From Clostridiales bacterium (GTDB taxonomy: Bacteria; Bacillota; Clostridia; Saccharofermentanales; Saccharofermentanaceae), in assembly GCA_017554745.1 (NCBI GenBank), contig JAFZHS010000028.1:1-50956 (forward strand): a DNA stretch of 50,956 nt, in the 5' to 3' direction. Within the stretch, counting starts at the first letter, position 1, and each line of letters begins with the position of its first letter. Under the pieces are notes generated by a model. That model had not been told where the DNA came from, ran no database searches, and was given only the letters and a program-made list of their open reading frames with translations. This document shows positions 31,826 through 40,087 of the stretch, piece by piece. A program made the translations under genes and the position numbers.

Positions 31826-33463
31826 ATGCCTGTAATGGATTTATTGAGACGCAATGCCCGTGAACACGGCGATGAAGTAGCGCTCGTAGAACTTAACCCG
31901 ACAATGGAAGATACAAGAAAGATCTCTTTTAAGGAGTTCGACCTTGTACAGCAGACAAAGTCCATGCCTTACCGTCACGAGATCACATGGCAGATCTTTG
32001 ACGAGAAGTCCAACAGAGTAGCAAACATGCTCTTAGGCCGCGGCATCAAGAAGGGCGATAAGGTCGCTATCCTGATGTTCAACTGCCTCGAGTGGCTTCC
32101 TATCTATTTCGGTATCTTAAAGACAGGTGCCATCGCAGTTCCCTTCAACTTCAGATACACGGCAAACGAGATTTCTTACTGTGCGGATCTGGCCGAGATC
32201 TCTGTAATGTTTTTCGGTCCCGAATTCGTAGACAGACTTAATATCAATGCGGAAGAACTCACAAAGGACAGGCTTCTCCTCTATGTAGGTGACGGCCAGG
32301 CTCCCGAGTTCGCAGAGAATTACTGGCAGCAGGTAGCTGATTACTCCAGCAGAGATCCCATGATCGAGCTTAAGGAAGAAGACTACGCCGCTATCTACTT
32401 CTCATCGGGCACGACAGGATTCCCTAAGGCGATCCTTCACCCTCACAGAAGCCTTACACAGGCAGCCGAGATGGAAGCTATCCACCACCAGACAGGCAAG
32501 AACGACTGCTTCCTCTGCATTCCGCCGCTCTATCACACAGGCGCCAAGTTCCACTGGATGGGCTCTTTGTGGACATGCTCCAGGGCAGTCCTCCTCAAGG
32601 GTACAAAGCCTGAAGTAATCCTCAAGGCAGCTTCCGACGAGCAGTGCACTATCGTATGGCTCCTGGTACCGTGGGCACAGGACATCCTCGATGCATTAGA
32701 CAGAGGCGAATTAAAGCTCTCAGATTATAAGCTTGACCAGTGGAGACTGATGCACATCGGCGCTCAGCCCGTACCGCCTTCACTGATCCGTCACTGGAAG
32801 GATTATTTCCCGAATCACCAGTACGATACAAACTACGGTCTTTCCGAATCCACCGGCCCAGGCTGCGTTCATTTAGGACTCGAGAACACAAATAAAGTAG
32901 GCGCCATCGGCGTTCCCGGCTACCGTTGGGAGTGCAAGATCGTTGACGAAGAAGGCAATACCGTTCCTCAGGGCGAGGTCGGCGAGCTCTGCGTCAAGGG
33001 TCCCGGCGTAATGCTCGAATACTACAGAAATCCTGAAGCAACCAAGGAGACCTTAAGAGACGGGTGGCTCTTCACAGGCGACATGGCACGTCAGGATGAA
33101 GACGGCTTCTACTTCCTCGTAGACCGTAAGAAGGACGTTATCGTATCCGGCGGTGAGAACATCTACCCTGTCGAGATCGAGAACTTCCTCCAGGAATACC
33201 CTAAGGTAAAGGATGTCGCAGTCATCGGACTTCCCGATAAGAGACTCGGTGAGATCACAGGCGCCATCGTCGAGATCGAACCCGGCAGTAACTGCACTGT
33301 TGAAGAACTCGAGAAATTCTGCAACCAGCTTCCCCGTTACAAGAGACCGAAGCAGATCATCCTGGCAGACGTTCCGAGAAACGCCACCGGCAAGATCGAA
33401 AAGCCCGTTCTCCGTAAGAGATATGGAGCTGAAAGACTCGTAGAACAAGAGAATCAATCCTAA
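31826..33463 (+). CDS. AMP-dependent acyl-CoA synthetase/ligase
   Basis: 545 residues of the ANL superfamily; it activates a carboxylic acid as acyl-adenylate and then acyl-CoA. The P-loop A3 motif YFSSGTTGFPKA is near residue 192, A5 is YGLSEST, A7 is FTGDMARQDEDGFY, A8 is DVIVSGGENIYPVEIEN, and the A10 lysine lies in NATGKIEK. GGGAGG precedes the ATG. It precedes a sodium:solute symporter gene and faces an aryl-CoA operon, so an aromatic or branched acid substrate is plausible. Sequence alone does not decide between fatty, aryl and other acids. Confidence 0.9.
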   Translation: MPVMDLLRRNAREHGDEVALVELNPTMEDTRKISFKEFDLVQQTKSMPYRHEITWQIFDEKSNRVANMLLGRGIKKGDKVAILMFNCLEWLPIYFGILKTGAIAVPFNFRYTANEISYCADLAEISVMFFGPEFVDRLNINAEELTKDRLLLYVGDGQAPEFAENYWQQVADYSSRDPMIELKEEDYAAIYFSSGTTGFPKAILHPHRSLTQAAEMEAIHHQTGKNDCFLCIPPLYHTGAKFHWMGSLWTCSRAVLLKGTKPEVILKAASDEQCTIVWLLVPWAQDILDALDRGELKLSDYKLDQWRLMHIGAQPVPPSLIRHWKDYFPNHQYDTNYGLSESTGPGCVHLGLENTNKVGAIGVPGYRWECKIVDEEGNTVPQGEVGELCVKGPGVMLEYYRNPEATKETLRDGWLFTGDMARQDEDGFYFLVDRKKDVIVSGGENIYPVEIENFLQEYPKVKDVAVIGLPDKRLGEITGAIVEIEPGSNCTVEELEKFCNQLPRYKRPKQIILADVPRNATGKIEKPVLRKRYGAERLVEQENQS

Positions 33464-33469
33464 AATAAC

Positions 33470-33510
33470 AGCCTCACACTTAAGATCGCTTGAGTGTGAG
33501 GCTTTATTTA
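33470..33510 (+). terminator. Terminator after the acyl-CoA ligase gene
   Basis: AGCCTCACACTTAAG/CTTGAGTGTGAGGCT, a 15-bp stem with one G-U, ATCG loop, then TTATTTAT. It lies 50 bp before the symporter start, so partial read-through is possible. Confidence 0.85.
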
Positions 33511-33559
33511 TAAATCCGGCTTTTCCTTGAGGGGGCAAGCCAAAAAGTGAGGAACATTT

Positions 33560-35140
33560 ATGGACGCTAAATCATTAGCAATCAAGATCATCTTCCTGGT
33601 CGTATTTTTCGCAGTGATGATCGCAATCGGCATCTGGACGCGCAAGAAAGCCAACAGCGTTGAAGGCTTCGTCTTGGGCGGCAGAACAGCAGGCCCCTGG
33701 CTCACAGCCTTCGGTTACGGTACATCTTATTTCTCCGCTGTTGTATTCATCGGATACGCAGGTCAGTTCGGCTGGAAATACGGTGTGGCATCCACCTGGA
33801 TCGGTATCGGTAACGCAGTTATCGGCTCACTCCTGGCCTGGATCATCCTGGGTAGAAGAACAAGAGTCATGACAAAGCACTTGAACTCCAAGACAATGCC
33901 TGACTTCTTCGGCAAGAGATTCGACAGCAAGGCTCTCCGCATCACAGCCGCTCTCATCTCTTTCATCTTCCTCATACCTTATACATCTTCAGTTTATAAC
34001 GGCCTTTCAAGACTCTTTAACATGGCCTTCAATATCGACTACAAGATCTGCATCATCGTTATGGCGGCTCTCACATGCGTCTATGTTATCCTCGGCGGAT
34101 ACATGGCAACTGTAGTCAACGACTTCGTACAAGGCATCATCATGCTCATCGGTATCACGGCAGTCATCGTATCCGTTCTCAACAACAACGGCGGATTCAT
34201 GGGTGCTCTTACAACACTTTCCAACACACCTGCTGATGCGTCTGTTCCCGCAGGCATGCAGGGCGCATTCACGTCATTCTTCGGACCTGACCCTTTAAAT
34301 CTCCTGGGCGTAATCGTTCTTACATCACTCGGTACATGGGGTCTTCCCCAGATGGTCGGTAAGTTCTATGCCATCAAGGACGAGAAGGCTGTTAAGACAG
34401 GTACGATCATCTCCACGATATTCGCTTTCGTTGTTGCAGGCGGATGCTACTTCTTAGGCGGCTTTGCAAGACTTTACAGCGAGAATCCCGCTATCTACAA
34501 GGCTGACGGCACTCCTGCTTATGACTCCATCATCCCTACGATGCTCGAAGGTCTTCCTGACATCCTCTTAGGTGTCGTAATCGTGCTCGTTCTCTCTGCT
34601 TCAATGTCCACGCTCTCATCACTCGTTCTCACATCGAGCTCGACAGTTACTCTGGACCTTGTTGCCCAGATCAAGAACGATAAGAAGGTCGACCAGAAGA
34701 AGAAGGAAAAGACACAGCTCATCACAATGCGTCTCTTCCTCGTATTCTTCATCGTCGTATCCGTTCTTCTCTCGCTCAACCCGCCGACGTTCATCGCCCA
34801 GCTCATGGGTTACTCATGGGGTGCTCTCGCAGGTGCTTTCCTTGCACCTTTCCTCTGGGGTCTTTACTGGAAGAAGACAACGAAGGTGTCCGTATGGGCA
34901 TGCTTTATCTTCGGCGTCGGCTTTACTGTAGCAAACATGTTCTTCAAGTTCATCGCATCTCCTATTAATGCCGGTGCGGTCACAATGCTTGCAGGACTCG
35001 TTATCGTTCCTCTCGTAAGCCTTATCACACCTAAGCTTTCCAAGGCTAAGGTCGATGACATCTTCAAGTGCTACGACGAGAAGGTCACTATCGAGAAGAG
35101 ATATTCACTTCCCGAGGAAGCACCTGCAGACGAAGCATAA
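33560..35140 (+). CDS. Sodium:solute symporter (SSF family)
   Basis: 526 residues with about 13 hydrophobic segments. SSF features are the N-terminal EGFVLGGRTAGPWLTAFGYGTSYFSAVVFIGY (residues about 34-65) and FIFLIPYTSSVYNGLSRLF with sodium-site positions. The C-terminus ends in a short charged tail. It imports a sodium-coupled solute; members carry proline, pantothenate, sugars or organic acids. Its position between an acyl-CoA ligase and a phenylacetate/indolepyruvate operon suggests an organic or aromatic acid, as inference. GAGG lies 7 nt before the ATG. Confidence 0.9.
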   Translation: MDAKSLAIKIIFLVVFFAVMIAIGIWTRKKANSVEGFVLGGRTAGPWLTAFGYGTSYFSAVVFIGYAGQFGWKYGVASTWIGIGNAVIGSLLAWIILGRRTRVMTKHLNSKTMPDFFGKRFDSKALRITAALISFIFLIPYTSSVYNGLSRLFNMAFNIDYKICIIVMAALTCVYVILGGYMATVVNDFVQGIIMLIGITAVIVSVLNNNGGFMGALTTLSNTPADASVPAGMQGAFTSFFGPDPLNLLGVIVLTSLGTWGLPQMVGKFYAIKDEKAVKTGTIISTIFAFVVAGGCYFLGGFARLYSENPAIYKADGTPAYDSIIPTMLEGLPDILLGVVIVLVLSASMSTLSSLVLTSSSTVTLDLVAQIKNDKKVDQKKKEKTQLITMRLFLVFFIVVSVLLSLNPPTFIAQLMGYSWGALAGAFLAPFLWGLYWKKTTKVSVWACFIFGVGFTVANMFFKFIASPINAGAVTMLAGLVIVPLVSLITPKLSKAKVDDIFKCYDEKVTIEKRYSLPEEAPADEA

Positions 35141-35163
35141 GGTACACAACTTCATAAATTTTC

Positions 35164-35194
35164 AGAGCTGCTTCGTATGAGGCAGCTCTTTTTT
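35164..35194 (+). terminator. Terminator of the symporter gene
   Basis: AGAGCTGC-tTC/GA-gGCAGCTCT with GTAT loop and a T-run. Related in sequence to the terminators at 17235 and 26668. Confidence 0.9.
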
Positions 35195-35225
35195 ATTCTG
35201 TATTTGCATGGATTCGATTTAGGTG

Positions 35226-35381
35226 ACGGATAGAATTGATTTTTACGCTTGATTTATCCGTAGTTTTGCGCTCGAAAACTCCTTCTCCAATCAAATTTAC
35301 GGATAAAATGACAATTATGCTCGCTTTTATCCGTATTATTAACCCTGTTGAATGCATTTCATGCCTAAAACTACGGATAAA
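35226..35381. repeat. Cluster of TACGGATAAA inverted repeats in a convergent intergenic region
   Basis: Copies lie at 35226-35232 (partial ACGGATA), 35253-35262 (inverted), 35298-35308, 35325-35335 (inverted) and 35372-35381. The pair TACGGATAAAA/TTTTATCCGTA is a perfect 11-bp inverted repeat with a 16-nt loop. Orientation alternates and the interspersed sequence is AT-rich with CGCTT/GCTCG words. The 335-base gap holds only this and the two flanking terminators; open frames across it look like chance. Confidence 0.75.
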
Positions 35382-35421
35382 TAACACTTATTTCGCTTTT
35401 TTAGCCGATGTTGCAATCAAA

Positions 35422-35454
35422 TTAAAAAGGCTGCCTTCAATCGAAGACAGCCTT
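35422..35454 (-). terminator. Terminator of the ior/paaK operon
   Basis: Minus strand AAGGCTG-t-CTTC/GAAG-g-CAGCCTT with a 4-nt loop, then TTTTTAATTTG. Confidence 0.88.
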
Positions 35455-35475
35455 CTGCTCAATTATTGAAATTAT

Positions 35476-35898
35476 TTACTGCAGATCTTCCATGCCCATT
35501 GTCTTAACACCGGCAGCATTGAGGATTGCCTCTGCCTTTGCGTTATCGTTGGTCTTGATCGCGATAGGAGCGCCCTCGCCGTCAATGGAAAGACCATAGA
35601 TATAGCTGATGTTGATGCCTGCCGCATGTATCATGGCTACGACCTTTGCAAGACTTCCGACTGCATCAGGTACTACGACAGCAATGACTTCATCAATACG
35701 TGCTGCGAAGCCGGCATCCTTAAGGATCTGCTTTGCTTTATCAGGATCTTTTGCAAGAAGACGGAGAACTCCGAATTCTGTTGTGTCTGCAAGGCTTGCG
35801 GAAAGAAGGTCGATACCGCCCTGTGCAAGGATCTTCAAGACCTCATCAAGTCTGCCTTCAGTGTTTTCGAGAAAAACCGATAACTGCTTTACGAACAT
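35476..35898 (-). CDS. Tandem ACT-domain protein
   Basis: 140 residues made of two ACT folds: MFVKQLSVFLENTEGRLDEV... and AVVVPDAVGSLAKVVAMIHAAGINISYIYG. ACT domains bind small molecules, often amino acids. Single genes of this kind regularly follow paaK-like ligases in anaerobes that ferment aromatic amino acids, where they are thought to sense a pathway amino acid. The SD AGGGAGG precedes the ATG. It is the last gene of the operon. Confidence 0.9.
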   Translation of the reverse strand: MFVKQLSVFLENTEGRLDEVLKILAQGGIDLLSASLADTTEFGVLRLLAKDPDKAKQILKDAGFAARIDEVIAVVVPDAVGSLAKVVAMIHAAGINISYIYGLSIDGEGAPIAIKTNDNAKAEAILNAAGVKTMGMEDLQ

Positions 35899-35917
35899 AG
35901 TGGTACCTCCCTGTAGA

Positions 35918-37219
35918 TTATTGATAAAGCTTACGCTTGTCTGTTACGTGCTTGCTCTTGCCGTCGAAATGCTCAAGGCCGTTGGGCTCAACGAGCTTGA
36001 CCTTTGCGTTAAGTCCGATTGCCATCTTGAGCTTATCGTGTACTGTCTTGGAGAGCTTCTCCAAACTCTGGATCTCGTCTGTAAAGTAGTTCTCTGCAAC
36101 TTCAACCTGTACTTCCAGTGTATCGTTGTTATCGATACGGTCAACTACAAGCATGTAGTGAGGTGTAGTGCCTTCTACTGTGAGGAGAGCTGCCTCTACC
36201 TGTGAAGGGAAAACGTTTACGCCACGGATGATGAGCATGTCGTCAGATCTTCCTCTGAAGCGCTGGATCCTTGCCATCGTACGTCCGCACTCGCACTTGT
36301 CGTATTCAATGGATGTGAGGTCCTTAGTCCTGTAACGGATGAGAGGCATGCCTTCCTTTGTGAGGTTTGTGATGACGAGCTCACCATCAGAACCCTTAGG
36401 AAGCTGCTTCAATGTGGCAGGATCGATGATCTCCGGGAGGAAGTGATCTTCCCAGATGTGGAGACCCTTGTGGTGTTCGCAGTCGCATGCAACGCCCGGG
36501 CCCATCATCTCCGTGAGACCGTAGATATCGTATGCCTTGATGTGGAGTCTGGACTCCATCTGGTCGCGCATCTCGTTTGTCCAGGGTTCTGCGCCGCAGA
36601 TAGCGGACTTAAGCTTGATCTTGTCTACGAGTCCTGCCTTCTCCAGGTCCTCTGCTACGTGAAGGAGGTAAGAAGGCGTACATGCGATGGATGTAACGTC
36701 GCAGTCGATCATCATGTCGATGAGCTTCTGCGTATTTCCTGTGGACATAGGGAGAACCAATGCTCCGAGATATTCAGCGCCGTAGTGCGCACCGAGGCCG
36801 CCTGTGAAGAGACCGTAGCCGTAGCCTACCTGGATGATATCATCTCTTGTGATGCCTGCCATTGAGAGGCATCTTGCAACGCACTCAGCCCAGATATCGA
36901 TATCGCGTCTTGTATAGACAGCGATCTTCGGCTTACCTGTAGTACCTGAGGATGCGTGAACACGTACCAGTTCTGATCTCGGAACGGCTGCAAGGCCAAA
37001 CGGGTAAGTATCTCTCAGATCCTGATACGTCGTATAAGGGAGCTTATCCAGATCCTCTATACCCTTGATGTCACCGGGTTCCAAACCCACTTCCTGCATC
37101 TTTTTGCGGTAATACTCAACGTTGTGATAAACGCGGTTTACCTGCTTGACAAGTCTTGCACTCTGAAGCGCTTCGATCTCGTCACGCGACATGCACTCCT
37201 TTGCTTCGTTCCAAATCAT
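35918..37219 (-). CDS. paaK: Phenylacetate--CoA ligase
   Basis: 433 residues, PaaK branch of the ANL superfamily. The P-loop is VHASSGTTGKPKIAVYT (about 88-104), the adenylate motif AYDIYGLTEMMGPG, and the C-terminal IRGVNVFPSQVE belongs to the family hinge. It forms, or in the catabolic direction consumes, arylacetyl-CoA with ATP. Running with indolepyruvate:ferredoxin oxidoreductase, it can make ATP-linked aryl acetate from aryl pyruvates, or activate aryl acetates for amino-acid synthesis. GGAGG lies before the ATG. Length is normal. Confidence 0.93.
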   Translation of the reverse strand: MIWNEAKECMSRDEIEALQSARLVKQVNRVYHNVEYYRKKMQEVGLEPGDIKGIEDLDKLPYTTYQDLRDTYPFGLAAVPRSELVRVHASSGTTGKPKIAVYTRRDIDIWAECVARCLSMAGITRDDIIQVGYGYGLFTGGLGAHYGAEYLGALVLPMSTGNTQKLIDMMIDCDVTSIACTPSYLLHVAEDLEKAGLVDKIKLKSAICGAEPWTNEMRDQMESRLHIKAYDIYGLTEMMGPGVACDCEHHKGLHIWEDHFLPEIIDPATLKQLPKGSDGELVITNLTKEGMPLIRYRTKDLTSIEYDKCECGRTMARIQRFRGRSDDMLIIRGVNVFPSQVEAALLTVEGTTPHYMLVVDRIDNNDTLEVQVEVAENYFTDEIQSLEKLSKTVHDKLKMAIGLNAKVKLVEPNGLEHFDGKSKHVTDKRKLYQ

Positions 37220-37246
37220 AAATGGTTCCCTCCTTAAGCGGGGTGT

Positions 37247-37657
37247 TTATTTCTTAGCGGTCTTAAAACCGTTGAATATACAAAGAGCAAGCTCTTTGCC
37301 GTCTTTGTCGAAGGCCTTAATCTCATATACGCAAATGGTTTTACCATCCTTGACGATATCAGCCTGACAAGTTACCTTGCCACCATGCCAGGATCTCATG
37401 AGATTTATCTGTGCCGCCTGCGTAACAGTAACCGTATCAGGATCGAGTCCGCAGTTTTCAGCAACAGCGAAAGCAAAATCTGCCATCGTGTAATAGACAG
37501 CGCCCATGAGGCCTCCGACAGCATTGAGGTGCCTGCCGTCAGGCTCCAATGTAATGACACTGTGGCCTTTCTCAGCCTTCTCGATGACTAATCCCGTCGC
37601 TTCCGTGGCGTACTTGTCGCCTTCAAAAAACTTTCTTACTTCTTCGAGACTTGCCAT
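37247..37657 (-). CDS. Hotdog-fold thioesterase, PaaI family
   Basis: 136 residues with the hotdog core GGLMGAVYYTMADFAFAVAEN (about 47-67), where the Asp/Glu-bearing helix is catalytic in PaaI-like enzymes. It hydrolyses acyl- or arylacetyl-CoA thioesters. In this operon it could release the CoA ester or proofread dead-end thioesters. The gene lies 3 bp after iorB and 27 bp before paaK, so it is operonic. The exact substrate is inference. Confidence 0.85.
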   Translation of the reverse strand: MASLEEVRKFFEGDKYATEATGLVIEKAEKGHSVITLEPDGRHLNAVGGLMGAVYYTMADFAFAVAENCGLDPDTVTVTQAAQINLMRSWHGGKVTCQADIVKDGKTICVYEIKAFDKDGKELALCIFNGFKTAKK

Positions 37658-37660
37658 GTA

Positions 37661-38236
37661 TTACTCCGCAGCAAGGCCCATTTCGAAAGCCTTCATATTG
37701 AGCTCTAAGAACTTGGCGGGAACTGAAGCTTCAACTGCCTTTACCCATTCGTCCTTGCTGATCTCTTTGATGTACTTTGAGAAAACACCCATGAGTACGA
37801 TATTTGTAGCCTTGGAAGAGCCTGCCTGCTCAGCGATCGTAAGAGCGTCGATGGCATCTACCTTAGCGCCGGAAGCTTCCATCTTGGCGATGAGTTCTGT
37901 CGGATACTCTGCAGTTCCTGCGATTACGGGCATAGGATCGATCTGCTGTGAGTTGGTGACGATCTGTCCGCCGGGCTTTAAGAATTCAACATATCTTGCA
38001 GCTTCCAAAAGCTCGAAAGAGATGATATAGTCAGCTTCGCCCTTGTCGATGATGGGGGAATTTACCTTGTCGCCGAACTTAACATAAGTTACGACGCTTC
38101 CGCCTCTCTGGCTCATTCCGTGAACCTCGGAGACCTTTACGTCATAGCCCTTGTCCATAGCGGCTCTGCCCAAAAGCTTACTTGCGAGGAGCGAACCCTG
38201 TCCGCCTACGCCTACTATCATTATGCTTGTTACCAT
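37661..38236 (-). CDS. iorB: Indolepyruvate:ferredoxin oxidoreductase, beta subunit
   Basis: 191 residues, gamma-type domain of 2-oxoacid:ferredoxin oxidoreductases; it begins MVTSIMIVGVGGQGSLLASKLLG, the classic GxGGQG motif. It pairs with IorA to decarboxylate indolepyruvate, phenylpyruvate or related aryl pyruvates to aryl-acetyl-CoA while reducing ferredoxin. Its ATG overlaps the iorA stop (ATGGTAA), which suggests coupling and fixed stoichiometry. Confidence 0.94.
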   Translation of the reverse strand: MVTSIMIVGVGGQGSLLASKLLGRAAMDKGYDVKVSEVHGMSQRGGSVVTYVKFGDKVNSPIIDKGEADYIISFELLEAARYVEFLKPGGQIVTNSQQIDPMPVIAGTAEYPTELIAKMEASGAKVDAIDALTIAEQAGSSKATNIVLMGVFSKYIKEISKDEWVKAVEASVPAKFLELNMKAFEMGLAAE

Positions 38237-39984
38237 GTGATTGCCTCCCCTGCCAATGTCTCAAATGCGCCGAACTTGCAGAGCTCGCTGCATACCTTGC
38301 AGCCGAAGCACTGTGTCGTATCAACGTGTGCATGTCCGTCCTTGAAGGAGATCGCAGGGCATCCGAGCTTCATGCATGCCTTGCAGGACTTGCACTTATC
38401 GGGGTTGACCTGGATAGGCTCACCGCGCTTAACCTTCTTGAGGAGCGCGCAGGGTCTTCTGGAGATGATTACCGAAGGTTCCTCAGCTTCAAGTTCTTCC
38501 TTAACGGCTGCTTCAGCTTCTGCGAGATTGTAAGGATCTACTACTCTTACCCTGTTGATGCCCATTGCTCGGACGAGGGCTTCGAGATCGATCTTGCCTG
38601 CCGGATCGCCACGGAGGTTGAAGCCTGTCGTAGGATTCTGCTGGTGGCCTGTCATGCCCGTGATGGAGTTATCAAGGATGATGACAGTGGAATTTGTCTG
38701 GTTGTATGCGATATTTGCAAGGCCGGTCATGCCTGAATGCATGAATGTGGAGTCGCCGATTACTGCAACGGTCTTCTTCTCCGCGTCAGCACCCAAAGCC
38801 TTGTTGAAGCCGTGGAGTGAGCTGATGGAAGCGCCCATGCACTCTGTAGTATCGATAGCGCAGAGCGGAGGTGTAGCTCCCAATGTGTAGCATCCGATAT
38901 CGCCCATGACTGTGAGCTTGAGCTTGGAAAGGACATAGAACATTCCTCTGTGAGGACAGCCTGCGCACATTGCCGGCGGTCTTCCGGGAAGTCCTTCGAT
39001 GGGCTTGCAGGCAGGCTTCTCAGGCAGGCCCAGCTTAGTAGCTATGAGTCCCTGTGAGAACTCGTCGATGAGCGGGAATACATCCTTGCCTGTTACTTCA
39101 AGGCCTAATGTCTTGCAGTGTGTCTCGATGATGGGATCAAGCTCTTCTACGACTACGAGCTTATCTACCTTAGCTGCGAAGTCCTTGATCTTCTTAACGG
39201 GAAGCGGGTTGATAAGTCCGATCTTCAGGACAGGGTACTTATCTCCGAATACTTCCTTGACGTACTGATATGAAGTGGAAGAAGTGATGATACCCATAGA
39301 TGTATCTGTGCCTTCTTCAACGCGGTTAAGAGAAGATTCCTCGGCAAATGCGATGAGCTTTTGTGTCCTCTCCTCAACGATGGGGTGACGTCTCTTCGCA
39401 TTTGCAGGCACCATAACATACTTGCCTGCATCCTTAACATAAGGCTTTACGGGGACATCGATCCTCTCGCCGAGCTCAACTACAGACTGTGAGTGAGCAA
39501 CTCTCGTGCACATCTTGATGAGTACCGGAGTATCGAACTGCTCGGAAAAATCGTAAGCTTCCTTTACGAAATCCTTTGCTTCCTGGGAATCAGCGGGCTC
39601 GAGCATAGGCATCTTTGCTGCGATCGCATAATGTCTTGAATCCTGCTCATTCTGTGAAGAATGCATTCCCGGATCGTCTGCAACGAGGATGACCATTCCG
39701 GCATTAACGCCTGTATAGCTCATTGTGAAGAGCGGGTCAGCTGCAACGTTAAGACCTACGTGCTTCATTGCACAATAAGATCTCTTTCCTGCCCTTGATG
39801 CACCGAAAGCGGTCTCCATAGCGACCTTCTCGTTAGGTGCCCATTCGCAGTAGATCTCTTCGAACTTGGCAGCTTCTTCAGTAGTCTCAGTACTGGGAGT
39901 GCCGGGGTACGAACTTGCGACAGCTACGCCGGCCTCATAAAGACCTCTGGCAATAGCCTTGTTTCCAAGCATTAGTTCTTTCAT
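38230..39984 (-). CDS. iorA: Indolepyruvate:ferredoxin oxidoreductase, alpha subunit
   Basis: 584 residues. The pyrimidine-binding domain begins with GNKAIARGLYEAGVAVASSYPGTPSTE. The thiamine diphosphate domain has GDIGCYTLG and the later N of MTGHQQNPTTG. The C-terminus carries two 4Fe-4S clusters (CKSCKACMKLGCP and CFGCKVCSELCKFG). The start is the ATG at 39982-39984 with AGGAG 7 nt ahead; a frame opening at 40041 adds residues through the promoter region. It is the first gene of iorA-iorB-paaI-paaK-ACT, an aromatic-amino-acid 2-oxoacid module of strict anaerobes. Confidence 0.95.
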   Translation of the reverse strand: MKELMLGNKAIARGLYEAGVAVASSYPGTPSTETTEEAAKFEEIYCEWAPNEKVAMETAFGASRAGKRSYCAMKHVGLNVAADPLFTMSYTGVNAGMVILVADDPGMHSSQNEQDSRHYAIAAKMPMLEPADSQEAKDFVKEAYDFSEQFDTPVLIKMCTRVAHSQSVVELGERIDVPVKPYVKDAGKYVMVPANAKRRHPIVEERTQKLIAFAEESSLNRVEEGTDTSMGIITSSTSYQYVKEVFGDKYPVLKIGLINPLPVKKIKDFAAKVDKLVVVEELDPIIETHCKTLGLEVTGKDVFPLIDEFSQGLIATKLGLPEKPACKPIEGLPGRPPAMCAGCPHRGMFYVLSKLKLTVMGDIGCYTLGATPPLCAIDTTECMGASISSLHGFNKALGADAEKKTVAVIGDSTFMHSGMTGLANIAYNQTNSTVIILDNSITGMTGHQQNPTTGFNLRGDPAGKIDLEALVRAMGINRVRVVDPYNLAEAEAAVKEELEAEEPSVIISRRPCALLKKVKRGEPIQVNPDKCKSCKACMKLGCPAISFKDGHAHVDTTQCFGCKVCSELCKFGAFETLAGEAITW

Positions 39985-40029
39985 GTTTCTTCTCCTAGGA
40001 TGTGAGTTTATACATAAATCAATTTGTCC

Positions 40030-40058
40030 ATTATACGACAAATCGAACCGCCTTTAAA
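40030..40058 (-). promoter_or_regulatory. Promoter of the ior operon
   Basis: Minus strand TTTAAA (40053-40058), 17 nt, TATAAT (40030-40035). The hairpin-like TTTGTCGTATAATGGACAAA around the -10 (TTTGTC/GACAAA) could be an operator. Confidence 0.65.
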
Positions 40059-40087
40059 TAAAAAATATTATATGGAAAAGGTATGGT

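Noticed and set aside
35226..35381. CRISPR array made of the TACGGATAAA repeats
   Set aside because: The units are only 10-11 bp, alternate in orientation, have irregular spacing and no cas gene nearby.
35236..35469. Small proteins encoded across the repeat cluster (both strands)
   Set aside because: Frames exist because the AT-rich repeats lack stops by chance. There is no SD, and both would cross a terminator.
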